Source: Actinoallomurus soli (GTDB taxonomy: Bacteria > Actinomycetota > Actinomycetes > Streptosporangiales > Streptosporangiaceae). Taken from it: a DNA stretch of 64,000 bases. Of this stretch, positions 18,063 through 26,297 are shown piece after piece. The translations under genes and the position numbers were made by a program. The stretch spans positions 1-64,000 of the forward strand of contig NZ_JAMXMV010000011.1 in NCBI RefSeq assembly GCF_024055715.1. The letters are read 5' to 3'. Below the pieces are notes generated by a model. It was given only the letters and a program-made list of their open reading frames with translations. It was not told where the DNA came from and did no database searches. Position 1 is the stretch's first letter. Every line of letters begins with the position of its first letter.

Positions 18063-20069
18063 TCAGCGCAGCGGGTCGGGCAGGTCGCGGGCGTGCAGGA
18101 CGGTCAGCCGGGAGACCGCGCGGGTGAGGACGACGTACAGCCGGCGCAGCCCGGGTGAGCGCTCGCCGTCCGGCTCGGCCTCGACGATCGCCGCCGGCTC
18201 GACGACGATGACCTGGTCGAACTCCAGGCCCTTGGCCTGCGTCGCCGGAGTGAGGACGAGCCGCGCCCCCGCCATGCCGTCCGCGAGCCGCACGTGCTCC
18301 AGCCCGCGTGCGGTCAGGTGCTCGCCCAGCCCCGCCACGGCGGCCTCGGCGGCGATCAGGCCGACCGACCCCTCGCCGGTGAGCGCCTCGCGGCAGGCGT
18401 CCTCCACCGCGGCGAACAGGTCGGCGACCGGGGTGACCCGCAGGGAGCCCGGCGCGGAGCGTACGGACGTCGGCGGCGTCAGCTCCGGGGCGATGTGCGG
18501 GAGCAGCCGGCTCGCGAAGTCGATGATCTGACGTGGCACGCGGTAGCCGCGGTCGAGCACGGTCAGGTCCGCGTCCGGCTTGCCGAGGTGCCGCAGGAGC
18601 GCCTGCCAGTCGCCGACCGCCCACGGCGTGGTCCCCTGGGCGATGTCCCCGAGCACGGTGACCGATCCGGTCTCGCAGCGCCGGCCGACCGCGCGGCACT
18701 GCATGGCCGACAGGTCCTGGGCCTCGTCGAGGACGACGTGACTTAGGCTCGAGGTCCGGCTGATCAGGTCGGCGGCCTCGTCGACGAGGACGGCGTCGGA
18801 GGGCGTCCAGCGGGCCGACTTCGGGCCTCTCGGCGGCCGGTCCCACAGCAGTGCCGCCTGCTCGGCCCGGTCGAGGAGGCCGTCGGCGGCCTGGGCGAGG
18901 AACTCCGCGTCGGACAGCAGGCGCATCACGACGCGCACCGGGTCCAGGGCCGGCCAGACGTGGTCGACGATCGCCTTGACCGGGCGGGTCCGGCGGACCG
19001 CCTCGTGGGTCCGGTCGTCGCACGCCTCCCCCGCCGTCTCCATCCGCAGCAGGACGGCGTGCGCGATCCGGTGCCCGAGGAGGTCGCGGCCGGCGCCGTA
19101 CCGGACGCCGCGGTCGCGGAGGGCCTCGGCCAGCTCGGTGATCTCGTACGCCGGGATGCGCCAGCGGCGGGTGCCGCGCGGCACGACGAGCGCCTCGGAC
19201 GGCTCCCGCAGGTGGCTCCAGACCGCGCGGCGCAGCACCTCCGCCATCCGGGCGTCGCCCTTGATCCGCCCGGCCGCGGGCTCGTCGCGGGCCGTCACCG
19301 GCACGGTGGCCACCACCTGGTCGAGGGTGCGCTGCTCGACGTTCACCTCGCCGAGGGCCGGCAGCACGCCGCGGATGTAGTCGAGGAAGGACGCGCTCGG
19401 GCCGATGACGAGGACGCCGCCCCGGCGCATCCGCTCGCGGTGGGCGTACAGCAGGTAGGCGACCCGGTGCAGGCCGACGGCGGTCTTTCCGGTGCCCGGC
19501 GCGCCCTGGACGCACAGCGTGTGGTCGGCGTCGGCGCGGACGATGTCGTCCTGTTCGGGCTGGATCGTGGCGACGATGTCGCGCATCGGGCCGACGCGGG
19601 GCCGCTCGATCTCCTCGATCAGCAGCCGCGACTCCACGGGCGCGGAGAAGTCCTCGTCCTCGAACGCGGTCAGCTCGCCGCCGGAGTACCCGAAGCGGCG
19701 GCGCAGGACGAGGCCCATCGGGTCGGCGGTGCTCGCCTTGTAGAAGGGCCGCGCCATCGGCGCCCGCCAGTCGATGACCAGGGCCCGGCCGCCGTCGTCG
19801 TGGACGTGGCGCCGGCCGACGTACAGCCGTTCGTCCGGATGGTCGAGGCGCCCGAAGAACAGGGCCGTCGTCGGGTCGTCCCGCAGGGCCTCGGCGCGCT
19901 TGGCGAGGTCGGCGCCGAGCACTTTGGCCGAGACCCAGTCGCCGGCGGCCGAGGCGTCCAGGGACAGGACGTTCTCCCGCATCCGGCGCAGGGCTTCGCG
20001 GGAGTGGGCGAGGTGCGCGCGTTCGGCGGATATCTCGGGTTCGGTGTCCTCCGCCTCTCGTGTGGGCAT
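18063..20069 (-). CDS. HelD/HelR-like RNA polymerase-associated helicase (class II)
   Basis: 668-aa superfamily 1 (UvrD/Rep-like) ATPase. The N-terminal coiled coil (residues 1-70) is the arm that enters the secondary channel in HelD. The next motifs are FFGRLDH, the GRRHVHDD block, Walker A GAPGTGKTA (189-197), Walker B DEAQD, and motif VI LYVVLTRAVSRL near the C-terminus. Actinobacterial HelD dissociates stalled RNA polymerase from DNA, and its relative HelR protects against rifamycins. GAAAGG lies 8 nt before the ATG. No rifamycin-associated element is visible upstream, so a resistance role is not supported by promoter evidence. Confidence 0.88.
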   Translation of the reverse strand: MPTREAEDTEPEISAERAHLAHSREALRRMRENVLSLDASAAGDWVSAKVLGADLAKRAEALRDDPTTALFFGRLDHPDERLYVGRRHVHDDGGRALVIDWRAPMARPFYKASTADPMGLVLRRRFGYSGGELTAFEDEDFSAPVESRLLIEEIERPRVGPMRDIVATIQPEQDDIVRADADHTLCVQGAPGTGKTAVGLHRVAYLLYAHRERMRRGGVLVIGPSASFLDYIRGVLPALGEVNVEQRTLDQVVATVPVTARDEPAAGRIKGDARMAEVLRRAVWSHLREPSEALVVPRGTRRWRIPAYEITELAEALRDRGVRYGAGRDLLGHRIAHAVLLRMETAGEACDDRTHEAVRRTRPVKAIVDHVWPALDPVRVVMRLLSDAEFLAQAADGLLDRAEQAALLWDRPPRGPKSARWTPSDAVLVDEAADLISRTSSLSHVVLDEAQDLSAMQCRAVGRRCETGSVTVLGDIAQGTTPWAVGDWQALLRHLGKPDADLTVLDRGYRVPRQIIDFASRLLPHIAPELTPPTSVRSAPGSLRVTPVADLFAAVEDACREALTGEGSVGLIAAEAAVAGLGEHLTARGLEHVRLADGMAGARLVLTPATQAKGLEFDQVIVVEPAAIVEAEPDGERSPGLRRLYVVLTRAVSRLTVLHARDLPDPLR

Positions 20070-20100
20070 GACAAAGGCCTTTCGGTCGTCGGGAAGCGCG

Positions 20101-20113
20101 AAGTTCCGAACTT
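20101..20113. promoter_or_regulatory. 13-bp dyad in the helD/oxidoreductase divergent promoter
   Basis: AAGTTCCGAACTT is symmetric about one base, 31 bp upstream of helD. A second inverted repeat with related half-sites, GTTCGA-6 nt-TCGAAC, lies at 20171-20188 just before the divergent oxidoreductase. Either may be an operator; neither matches a LexA box or the rifamycin element. Confidence 0.4.
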
Positions 20114-20203
20114 AGTACGTGAGCGCGCCTCCCTCAGCCTGTTTTTCCGTGTCCCGGCGGGCGCGCTAGTGTTCGACGGGAATCGAACCTTAGGGAGGTC
20201 ACC

Positions 20204-21163
20204 ATGCGCGCGATCCAGATGACCGAGCACGGCGGGCCGGACGTCCTGCGGCTCACCGACGCGGCGGACCCGCAGCCGGGCCCGGGCGAGGTCGTCGTCG
20301 AACTCGCCGCCGCCGGCGTCAACTTCCGCGACGTGTACGAGCGCGAGGGCGTCTATCCGAAGGAGCTCCCCGCCATTCCCGGCGCCGAGGGCGCGGGCCG
20401 CGTCATGGCGGTCGGCGACGGGGTGACCGACGTGCGGGTCGGCAACGTCGTGGCCAGTGCCGATTTCAGAGGGGCGTACGCCGAACGCGCCGTCGCGCCC
20501 GCCGACCGGGTCGTCCCGGTGCCCGACGGCGTGGCGCCCGACCTGGCCGCCGCGGTGCTGCTGCAGGGCCTGACCGCCCACTACCTGACGCACTCGACGC
20601 ATGAGATCAAGCCCGGGGACACCGCGCTCGTGCACGCCGCCGCCGGCGGCATGGGGCTGCTGCTCACCCAGATGATCAAGCTGCGCGGCGGCCGGGTCAT
20701 CGGCACCGTCTCCACCGACGAGAAGGAGAAGCTCGCCCGCGACGCCGGCGCCGACGAGGTACTCCGCTACGACGGCTTCGCCGACGAGGTCCGCCGGCGC
20801 ACCGGCGGCGGCGTGCCGGTCGTGTACGACGGCGTCGGCAAGACCACCTTCGAGGGCAGCCTCGTCTCGCTGCGGCCGCGCGGCCTGCTCGCGCTGTACG
20901 GTGCCGCCAGCGGGCCGGTGCCGCCACTCGACCCGCAGCGGCTGAACGCGGGCGGTTCGCTCTTCCTGACGCGGCCGAAGCTGGGGGACTACGTCGCCAC
21001 CCGCGAGGAGCTCCTGTGGCGGGCCGACGACCTGTTCGGCTGGATCGCCTCCGGGGAGCTGTCGGTCCACGTCGGCGGGCGGTACCCCCTCGCCGACGCC
21101 GGCCGGGCCCACGAGGACCTCGAGGCGCGCCGCACGACCGGCAAGCTGCTGCTCATCCCGTAG
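20204..21163 (+). CDS. NADPH:quinone oxidoreductase (zinc-independent MDR family)
   Basis: 319-aa medium-chain dehydrogenase/reductase of the QOR type. It starts MRAIQMTEHGGPDVLRLTD and has NFRDVYEREGVYP near residues 45-57 and the nucleotide-binding AAAGGMGLLLTQMIK. No structural or catalytic zinc ligands are visible, consistent with quinone reductases rather than alcohol dehydrogenases. AGGGAGGT precedes the ATG. It shares a divergent promoter region with helD. Confidence 0.93.
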   Translation: MRAIQMTEHGGPDVLRLTDAADPQPGPGEVVVELAAAGVNFRDVYEREGVYPKELPAIPGAEGAGRVMAVGDGVTDVRVGNVVASADFRGAYAERAVAPADRVVPVPDGVAPDLAAAVLLQGLTAHYLTHSTHEIKPGDTALVHAAAGGMGLLLTQMIKLRGGRVIGTVSTDEKEKLARDAGADEVLRYDGFADEVRRRTGGGVPVVYDGVGKTTFEGSLVSLRPRGLLALYGAASGPVPPLDPQRLNAGGSLFLTRPKLGDYVATREELLWRADDLFGWIASGELSVHVGGRYPLADAGRAHEDLEARRTTGKLLLIP

Positions 21164-21256
21164 ACCGACCGGCGAGCCGCCGCTCGTCCCGTAGACCCGG
21201 AACCGCACGGTCCGCCCGTTGGTCTTATCGCTCATCGAGCGACAGGAGGGCGGGCC

Positions 21257-21493
21257 GTCGCGACGGGAACGAGCGCGATCGACCGGCGGCGGCCCGAGGA
21301 CCAGCCCCGGCTCGGCGACTACCGGATCATCGGCCGGATCGGCCGGGGCGGCATGGGCACCGCCGACGCCTCCGACCATGACGGCCCGCCGGCCAACGGC
21401 ACGTCCGGCCTGGTCGCCGTGCAGGAGAACGGCGGAAGCGGCGGGGACGTCCAGGTGCTGTTCGACGACTTCGGCCTGGCGGCGATCCGCTGA
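21257..21493 (+). pseudogene. Remnant of a Ser/Thr protein kinase gene
   Basis: The open frame reads RLGDYRIIGRIGRGGMGT, the start of an actinobacterial PknB-type kinase with its glycine-rich loop. About 35 residues later it continues VLFDDFGLAAIR and stops, where DFG is the metal-binding motif of a kinase. The N-lobe lysine, alpha-C helix, HRD catalytic loop and everything after DFG are gone. AGGAGG (21244-21249) sits 7 nt before GTC, where a GTG start would be expected, so the start codon also appears lost. Confidence 0.75.
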
Positions 21494-21503
21494 CGCGCGA
21501 CGG

Positions 21504-21872
21504 TCAGAGCTCGAACCAGAAGGTCAGGCCGTCCTCGTGCCTGCGGAGGCCGCAGGCGGCCGAGAGCTCCTCGATGAGGAAGACGCCGCGCCTGCCCTCG
21601 CGCAGCTCGTAGCCGTCGTACATCGTCGGGAGGGTGTCACCGCCCTCGTCGGTGACCTCGATCCGCACGCCGGTGGACGTCTCGAACACGACCACGGTCA
21701 CCATGGTGCTGTCGGTGTGGACCACCGAGTTGGTGACCGCCTCGCTGGTCAGGAGCACGGCGGTGTCCGCCTCCGGACGGCCGGACAGCGCTTTGGCGAC
21801 GAAACGCCGCGCCGTCGCCACCTCCCCCGGACGGCCGGGAACGGTGATCGCCCCGAGCACCGACCGGCCCAT
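21504..21872 (-). CDS. RsbW-like ATP-binding protein (HATPase_c_2)
   Basis: 122-aa single-domain GHKL ATPase. The N-box is SEAVTNSVVH and the G1 box VTDEGG. The family contains anti-sigma-factor kinases and regulators of partner-switching modules, abundant in actinomycetes. No anti-sigma antagonist (STAS) or sigma gene is adjacent. The gene ends 11 bp from the convergent kinase remnant. Confidence 0.9.
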   Translation of the reverse strand: MGRSVLGAITVPGRPGEVATARRFVAKALSGRPEADTAVLLTSEAVTNSVVHTDSTMVTVVVFETSTGVRIEVTDEGGDTLPTMYDGYELREGRRGVFLIEELSAACGLRRHEDGLTFWFEL

Positions 21873-22005
21873 CAGAATGTCACCGGAGCGTGACGGAATG
21901 TGGCGAACTTGCCGGTATCGCCACCATGGCGGGCCTCCCCTGTAGCAAGATGGGCAGGGTGATCGAGACGAACGCGCATGGATCGGAGCCCTCTCAGCGG
22001 CGGCC

Positions 22006-22064
22006 TTTAGGGGGCCTAAACGAGATAGAGTGTGAGCTTACGGCCACTTTGCGTAATCGCGCAA
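22006..22064. promoter_or_regulatory. Two dyads upstream of the UTRA regulator
   Basis: TTTAGGGGGCCTAAA (22006-22020) and TTGCGTAATCGCGCAA (22049-22064) are both symmetric and lie 44-100 bp before the regulator start. UTRA/GntR-type proteins commonly bind such sites at their own promoters. This is a positional inference. Confidence 0.4.
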
Positions 22065-22107
22065 TAGCGAGGTGGAAGCTCCTCGGGAAGAGCGGAGCCG
22101 CGACGCC

Positions 22108-22935
22108 GTGATCAGCAGCAGACTACGAGAGATCGCCGCGCTGGCCGATCCGATCCAGCGCGCCCGCGTCCTCGGCGCGGTCATGGCGGAGCAGCAGGCG
22201 CTGGTCGAGGAGGCGGCCCGGATGCGCCGTCAGGCGATCGCCGAGGCGCGGGAGAGCGGCCATCGCCTCGAGGAGATCGCCAGCACGCTCGGAGTCTCCC
22301 CCGGCCGGATCTCGCAGATGCGCAGGGGCACCACCGCGCCGGCGCCCGAGCCGCTCGCCGAGCGGATTCCCCCGCTCGGCGAGCGGATGCCTCCACTCGT
22401 GGTGCGGCGGGAGCTGCCCACGGAGCCGTCGCCGTACGGTGCCGGGTGGACGTTCGTCAGCACGGCCGAGCGGGAGGACGTCCGCTCCGAGCTGCGCCTC
22501 CTCGACGTCGGCCGGGAGCCCGCCCGCGAGCACATCGCGACCTGCCTGCGCGTACGGCCCGGCGAGGACGTCATCGCACGCCGGCGCCTGGTGCTCGCCG
22601 ACGACGTCCCCGTCCGGGTCGCCGTCTCCTACCTCCGCGTCGACCTGTTCGCGGAGACCCCCGTCATGGAGCCCGAGCTGCTCGCGCCCACCCTCCACGA
22701 GGCGATCACCGCCCACGGTCACGCGTTCGGGCACGCGGAGGAGACGCTGATGGCACGACCGGCGACGGGGCCGGAGACCGACCTGCTCCGCCTCGATCCG
22801 GGCGACTGGGTCGTGCAGGTCCTCCGCGCCTCCTACTCCACCGAGGACACGCCGGTCCACGTGCTGGAGACCGTCTGCGCCGCCACGCGCCACGTGTTCT
22901 CCGTCAGCCAGGCGGGCGGGTGCGACCGGTTCTGA
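22108..22935 (+). CDS. UTRA-domain regulator with unusual N-terminal helix-turn-helix
   Basis: 275 aa. The C-terminal half (from about residue 95) has the effector-binding UTRA fold: GAGWTFVSTAER, VIARRRLVLADDVPVRVAVS and VVQVLRASYSTEDTPVHVLE. The N-terminal region is not the GntR winged helix usually fused to UTRA. Instead an alpha-helical segment (residues 1-50) leads into EEIASTLGVSPGRISQMRRG, a sigma-4-like helix-turn-helix. The GTG at 22108 is chosen for its upstream GGAG; an in-frame GTG at 22072 would add 12 residues. The ligand is unknown. Confidence 0.8.
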   Translation: MISSRLREIAALADPIQRARVLGAVMAEQQALVEEAARMRRQAIAEARESGHRLEEIASTLGVSPGRISQMRRGTTAPAPEPLAERIPPLGERMPPLVVRRELPTEPSPYGAGWTFVSTAEREDVRSELRLLDVGREPAREHIATCLRVRPGEDVIARRRLVLADDVPVRVAVSYLRVDLFAETPVMEPELLAPTLHEAITAHGHAFGHAEETLMARPATGPETDLLRLDPGDWVVQVLRASYSTEDTPVHVLETVCAATRHVFSVSQAGGCDRF

Positions 22936-22975
22936 GGGCCCCGGCCCGTCCATGGGTCGCCCACCGGCGGGCCGT

Positions 22976-23902
22976 TCAGAGGTAGGCCGTCAGCCAGCGG
23001 TCGAGCTCCTCGAAGACCTTCGCCCGTACGGGCGCGGCGGACAGCACCAGGTCGTGCAGCCCGCTCTCGACGCGCACGCACGTGACGTGCCGCCCGAGGC
23101 GCGTCGACCAGCGGGCGATGTCGTCGGCGTTCAGCACGCCGTCGCCGGTGGAGAAGTCACCGTTCCTGCCGCGTACGGTCGTGGTGGATGCCATCACGAG
23201 GACCGGCACGTCGATGGCGAGCCCGGCCTTGACCTGTCGCTGCGCCTTGATGATCGCCGACAGCCACCCGGCCCGCACGCCGAAGCCCTCGGCGGGCTTC
23301 CAGGTCAGGTCGAAGTCCCACTCCCCGTCGTGGTCGCGGTGGATGCTGTGGACGTACGACCGGCTGACGCCCGCCGGGATGGCCATCTTCGGGCGGCCCT
23401 TCGCCAGGACGCGGACGACGGGCGTGAGCGTACGGCGGACCCCGGCGGGGACGTTCAGCTCCAGGAACGGGCTGTTGAGGAACAGGCCGTCGACCAGGCC
23501 ACGGCCGCGGACGCGATCGGCCCACAGGGCGGAGACCAGCCCGCCCGTCGAGTGGCCGTTCACCAGCAACGTGTCGTGGTCCTCGCGGATGAGGCGGACC
23601 GCCTCGTCGATCTCCGGGAAGTAGTCGGACATGCTGTGGGCGAAGTTGGGCGTCTGGTGGTCCAGCAGCGAGCGGCCGTACTTGCGCAGGTCCAAGGCGT
23701 GAAAGGAGTATCCGCGCTCGACGTAGAAGTCGGCGAGGTGCGTCTGGAAGAAGTAGTCGGTGAAGCCGTGGATGTAGAGCACGGCCTTCCGGCTGCCGGG
23801 ACAGGGCCGCCGGACGAGCGTGGCGACCACCTCGCCCTCCGCGTCATCGTCCAGCGTCAGCCGGATCGCCTCATAGTCCACTCCGAGCACATCCTGTCCC
23901 AT
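22976..23902 (-). CDS. Alpha/beta hydrolase (serine hydrolase/lysophospholipase-like)
   Basis: 308-aa alpha/beta hydrolase. Beta strand and oxyanion motif VLYIHGFTDYFFQTHL; nucleophile elbow GHSTGG; acid and histidine probably within the C-terminal part, with His in SGLHDLVLSA. The family includes monoacylglycerol lipases and unspecific esterases. The ATG at 23902 has no Shine-Dalgarno motif but TACGCT lies just upstream, suggesting a leaderless transcript. No secretion signal is present. Confidence 0.9.
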   Translation of the reverse strand: MGQDVLGVDYEAIRLTLDDDAEGEVVATLVRRPCPGSRKAVLYIHGFTDYFFQTHLADFYVERGYSFHALDLRKYGRSLLDHQTPNFAHSMSDYFPEIDEAVRLIREDHDTLLVNGHSTGGLVSALWADRVRGRGLVDGLFLNSPFLELNVPAGVRRTLTPVVRVLAKGRPKMAIPAGVSRSYVHSIHRDHDGEWDFDLTWKPAEGFGVRAGWLSAIIKAQRQVKAGLAIDVPVLVMASTTTVRGRNGDFSTGDGVLNADDIARWSTRLGRHVTCVRVESGLHDLVLSAAPVRAKVFEELDRWLTAYL

Positions 23903-24083
23903 GGCGGGACAGCGTAGGGCGCTTGCGAGCGGCGGTGCCATGGTTCGGCCGGCGCCATCACGCACCACACGTTGGACGGTCACCGTGAGTGGCCGCCTCG
24001 GGGAGGTGAGCCCAGGCCCCACCGGCCACGCCATGTGGTCATGTCCGCACGGAGAGTATGTTCACGCTTGATATGGGGGCTCC

Positions 24084-24737
24084 ATGTGTTTTCGTGAATG
24101 TATGGCACTCGACGAGGGCGAGAACTGGGGCGAGCCGGTGTTGTCGGACGACTTCGGGGGCACCCGGCTCGACTCGCGCACGTGGCGGGTGGACGAGGCG
24201 CCTGACGGCGTCCACGTCTCGGGCGGGGTCCTCAACCTCGTGGGCGGACTCTACGGTGGCCGGGACCTGAACGCCGGGGTCATCTCCCGTCTCGCCCAGA
24301 CCTACGGCCGCTGGGAGGCCCGCATCCGGGCCGACCGCGGCAACGGCTACTCCGCGACCGCGTTCCTGTGGCCGGTGCGCATGGGCGACCCGGAGTACGC
24401 CGAGATCGACTTCGCCGAGATACTGTCGGGTGACCGTAGGAGCGGCGGCCTGTTCATCCATCACGGACCCGACGACCGGCAGGTGCAGCGCACCACCCAC
24501 GCTGATTTCACCCAGTGGCACACCGTGGGCGTCGACTGGCTGCCCGACCACGTGAGGTTCTGGATGGACGGCAAGGAGACCTGGACTTATTCCGGGTCGT
24601 TGGTCCCCCACCAGGCCAGGATGCAGCTCTACCTGCGCATCGAGATGCGGGAAGGGTTCCACCGCAAGCCGACGACGCCCCAGCGGATCACCATGCAGGT
24701 CGACTGGGTCCGGATCTACCGCGCTCCTCACGGCTGA
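24084..24737 (+). CDS. GH16-like glycoside hydrolase without signal peptide
   Basis: 217-aa jelly-roll protein. The GH16 active-site motif ExDxxE appears as EIDFAEI near residue 113, preceded by GRWEARIRADRGNGYSATAF and followed by WHTVGVDWLPDHVRFWMDG, which matches the family's inner-sheet strands. GH16 enzymes cleave beta-1,3/1,4-glucans or galactans and are normally exported; this one starts MCFRECMALDEG and has no leader, which is unusual. GGGGG precedes the ATG. Its last 50 bases overlap the convergent GH25 gene. Confidence 0.82.
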   Translation: MCFRECMALDEGENWGEPVLSDDFGGTRLDSRTWRVDEAPDGVHVSGGVLNLVGGLYGGRDLNAGVISRLAQTYGRWEARIRADRGNGYSATAFLWPVRMGDPEYAEIDFAEILSGDRRSGGLFIHHGPDDRQVQRTTHADFTQWHTVGVDWLPDHVRFWMDGKETWTYSGSLVPHQARMQLYLRIEMREGFHRKPTTPQRITMQVDWVRIYRAPHG

Positions 24738-25464
24738 CCCCGTACCCTCCCCGGGTTCGATCACCGGGCTCCGGGTTCCGGAGCGTCGGAGTCCTGTTGC
24801 CGGGCCGTTCCCTGCCGCCCTGCGGCATCTCCTCCTGCGGGGGCGGGGCATGCCCGCCTCCGGCGAGCCGGTCGATGGTGAGCCTGGTGATGTCGGCGTC
24901 CAGGCCGTCGAAGTCGTCGGTGAACTGCCAGATGTCCGGCTCTTTCCAGCCGCACGTCAGCTTGTCGGGCAGCCACGGGGCGAACGTCCGTGGCCACGTC
25001 GAGGTGCGGGCGCTGCTGGGGTATTGGGGATACCACCACAGGTCGTAGTGCCGGGCGACGCCGCGGCCGGTGCCGTTGGAGGCGTACCCGGATCCCATGT
25101 AGATGCCGGAGGTGAGGCCGCGCGCGTGCCGGCGGATGTAGTCACCCCACGCCTTCGCCCAGGCGTTCGTCCCGGCCTGGCCCAGGTCGCTGGCTTCGAG
25201 GTCGAGCCACAAGGACTCGCCCGGCACGGGCTTCACGACGGACAGGAACCTGGCGGCCTGGGAGGCCGCCGAGGAGTCCTCCGGGCGCGCGAAGTGATAC
25301 GCGCCGCGGTGCCTTGCCCTGCCCTTGGCCGATCTCCACTGCGCGGCGAATTTCGAGCTGGTGTAGCTCCTGCCCTCGGTGGCCTTGACGATGACGAAGT
25401 CAATGGCCGGCGCTGTGGCGGAGTCGTACGCGGAGATGTCGAATCCGTGCAGCACGGCGGTCAC
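24688..25464 (-). CDS. GH25 lysozyme (muramidase), leaderless
   Basis: 258 aa. Family hallmarks are HGFDISAYDSA (first catalytic-region Asp), FVIVKATEG, GAYHFARP, WLDLEAS (second acidic pair), SGIYMGSGY, YDLWWYPQYP and PDIWQFTDD. It would cleave the MurNAc-GlcNAc bond. There is no signal peptide, as in phage endolysins. Residues 203-258 are a disordered Pro/Gly/Arg-rich tail that overlaps the convergent GH16 gene. The GTG start overlaps the stop of the upstream CHAP-like gene (GTGA), so the two are co-translated. Confidence 0.9.
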   Translation of the reverse strand: MTAVLHGFDISAYDSATAPAIDFVIVKATEGRSYTSSKFAAQWRSAKGRARHRGAYHFARPEDSSAASQAARFLSVVKPVPGESLWLDLEASDLGQAGTNAWAKAWGDYIRRHARGLTSGIYMGSGYASNGTGRGVARHYDLWWYPQYPSSARTSTWPRTFAPWLPDKLTCGWKEPDIWQFTDDFDGLDADITRLTIDRLAGGGHAPPPQEEMPQGGRERPGNRTPTLRNPEPGDRTRGGYGVSREERGRSGPSRPAW

Positions 25465-25811
25465 CCCGCCCGGCGGGAGTCGTCCGCCGGCGATGCGGTT
25501 CGGGCGATGAACTCCCACCATTCGCTGTCGCCCATGATCGGGGAGTCGCGGTGCGAGATCCGGTGGTGCGCCGTCATCCAGGCGAACCACACCGGGACCT
25601 CGGCGTCGTTCCTGTTCAGGCCACCCGCCGTGGCCGTCCGATCCGGGCCGTCCTGAGCGATCACCCATGACAGAAAGGCGCCGCACCAGTCCGCCTTCGC
25701 GCGAACGCTGGTCTTCGGTGGCTGTTCGTCCAGCCATTTTCCGTACTTGGTGGACCCATCGGCACGTTCGCCGGTGCCCTTCTGGGACGTGGCGACGTCC
25801 AGGACATCCAT
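25461..25811 (-). CDS. CHAP-like amidase domain, C-terminally truncated
   Basis: 116 aa. The sequence resembles the first half of a CHAP (cysteine, histidine-dependent amidohydrolase) domain: MDVLDVATSQKGTGE, TKYGKWLDEQ, then DWCGAFLSWVIAQ with the nucleophile-position Cys, and a tryptophan-rich WFAWMTAHH. After PIMGD, where the catalytic-histidine strand should follow, it runs into WWEFIARTA and stops. The His half is absent, and the next gene (GH25) begins with a 4-bp overlap. GGAAGGAGGGGG upstream of 25811 is a strong ribosome-binding site, so it is translated. Either the domain is inactive or the family differs from classic CHAP. Confidence 0.65.
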   Translation of the reverse strand: MDVLDVATSQKGTGERADGSTKYGKWLDEQPPKTSVRAKADWCGAFLSWVIAQDGPDRTATAGGLNRNDAEVPVWFAWMTAHHRISHRDSPIMGDSEWWEFIARTASPADDSRRAG

Positions 25812-26297
25812 CGCGGCCCCCTCCTTCCACGGACGGCGGATCAAAAGACACGTCTATACGACTCGCCCCGACTACGGGCATTCGCCCATTTACTCAGCGT
25901 CGCAGAGCACGGCGCCTGCGGATCGAGCGCAGTCACTGTCGTGGCGGCCTGGATGTGGTCACCATCCGGGCAGGCCGTATCCCGGTTCGCCCTGCCTCGC
26001 CGCCCCCGGAACGTGATCGCGGGCTCCATCCCGCCGGTATCCCGCGCCTCCCCGGGTTGCCACTCGTCGGGTTAGATGCGCGTAGCTGTCCGGAAAGCTT
26101 GCAAAGCGCGCACGAATGAGCAATCCTCGGTCCTGGCCGACGGAAGGAGAGCTCTTTCGCGTGCTGGCGTCAGTCCTGCCGATCCCTATGGGCGACGCCA
26201 CCCCGGCCGCCGCGGAGATTCCGGGGCCGGCGCGTACGGGGAGTGCGGAACAGCACGCATGCCGCCCCGTGTTTCTTCGAACTCACGAGGAGCGCCC
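25812..26297. other. 486-bp divergent intergenic region
   Basis: Separates the CHAP-like gene (minus) from the GH114 gene (plus). It must hold both promoters. No frame of convincing coding quality and no RNA gene is apparent. The short frames that cross it read into the GH114 leader antisense or out of phase. Confidence 0.4.

Noticed and set aside
20101-20188. LexA (SOS) box or rifamycin-associated element before helD
   Set aside because: The half-sites are GTTC...GAAC in the wrong order for the actinobacterial TCGAAC-4 nt-GTTCGA box, and the 19-bp rifamycin element is absent.
21890-22111. 73-codon ORF between the RsbW-like and UTRA genes
   Set aside because: It overlaps the UTRA start and the candidate operators, has no domain, and its codon third positions are not G/C-biased.
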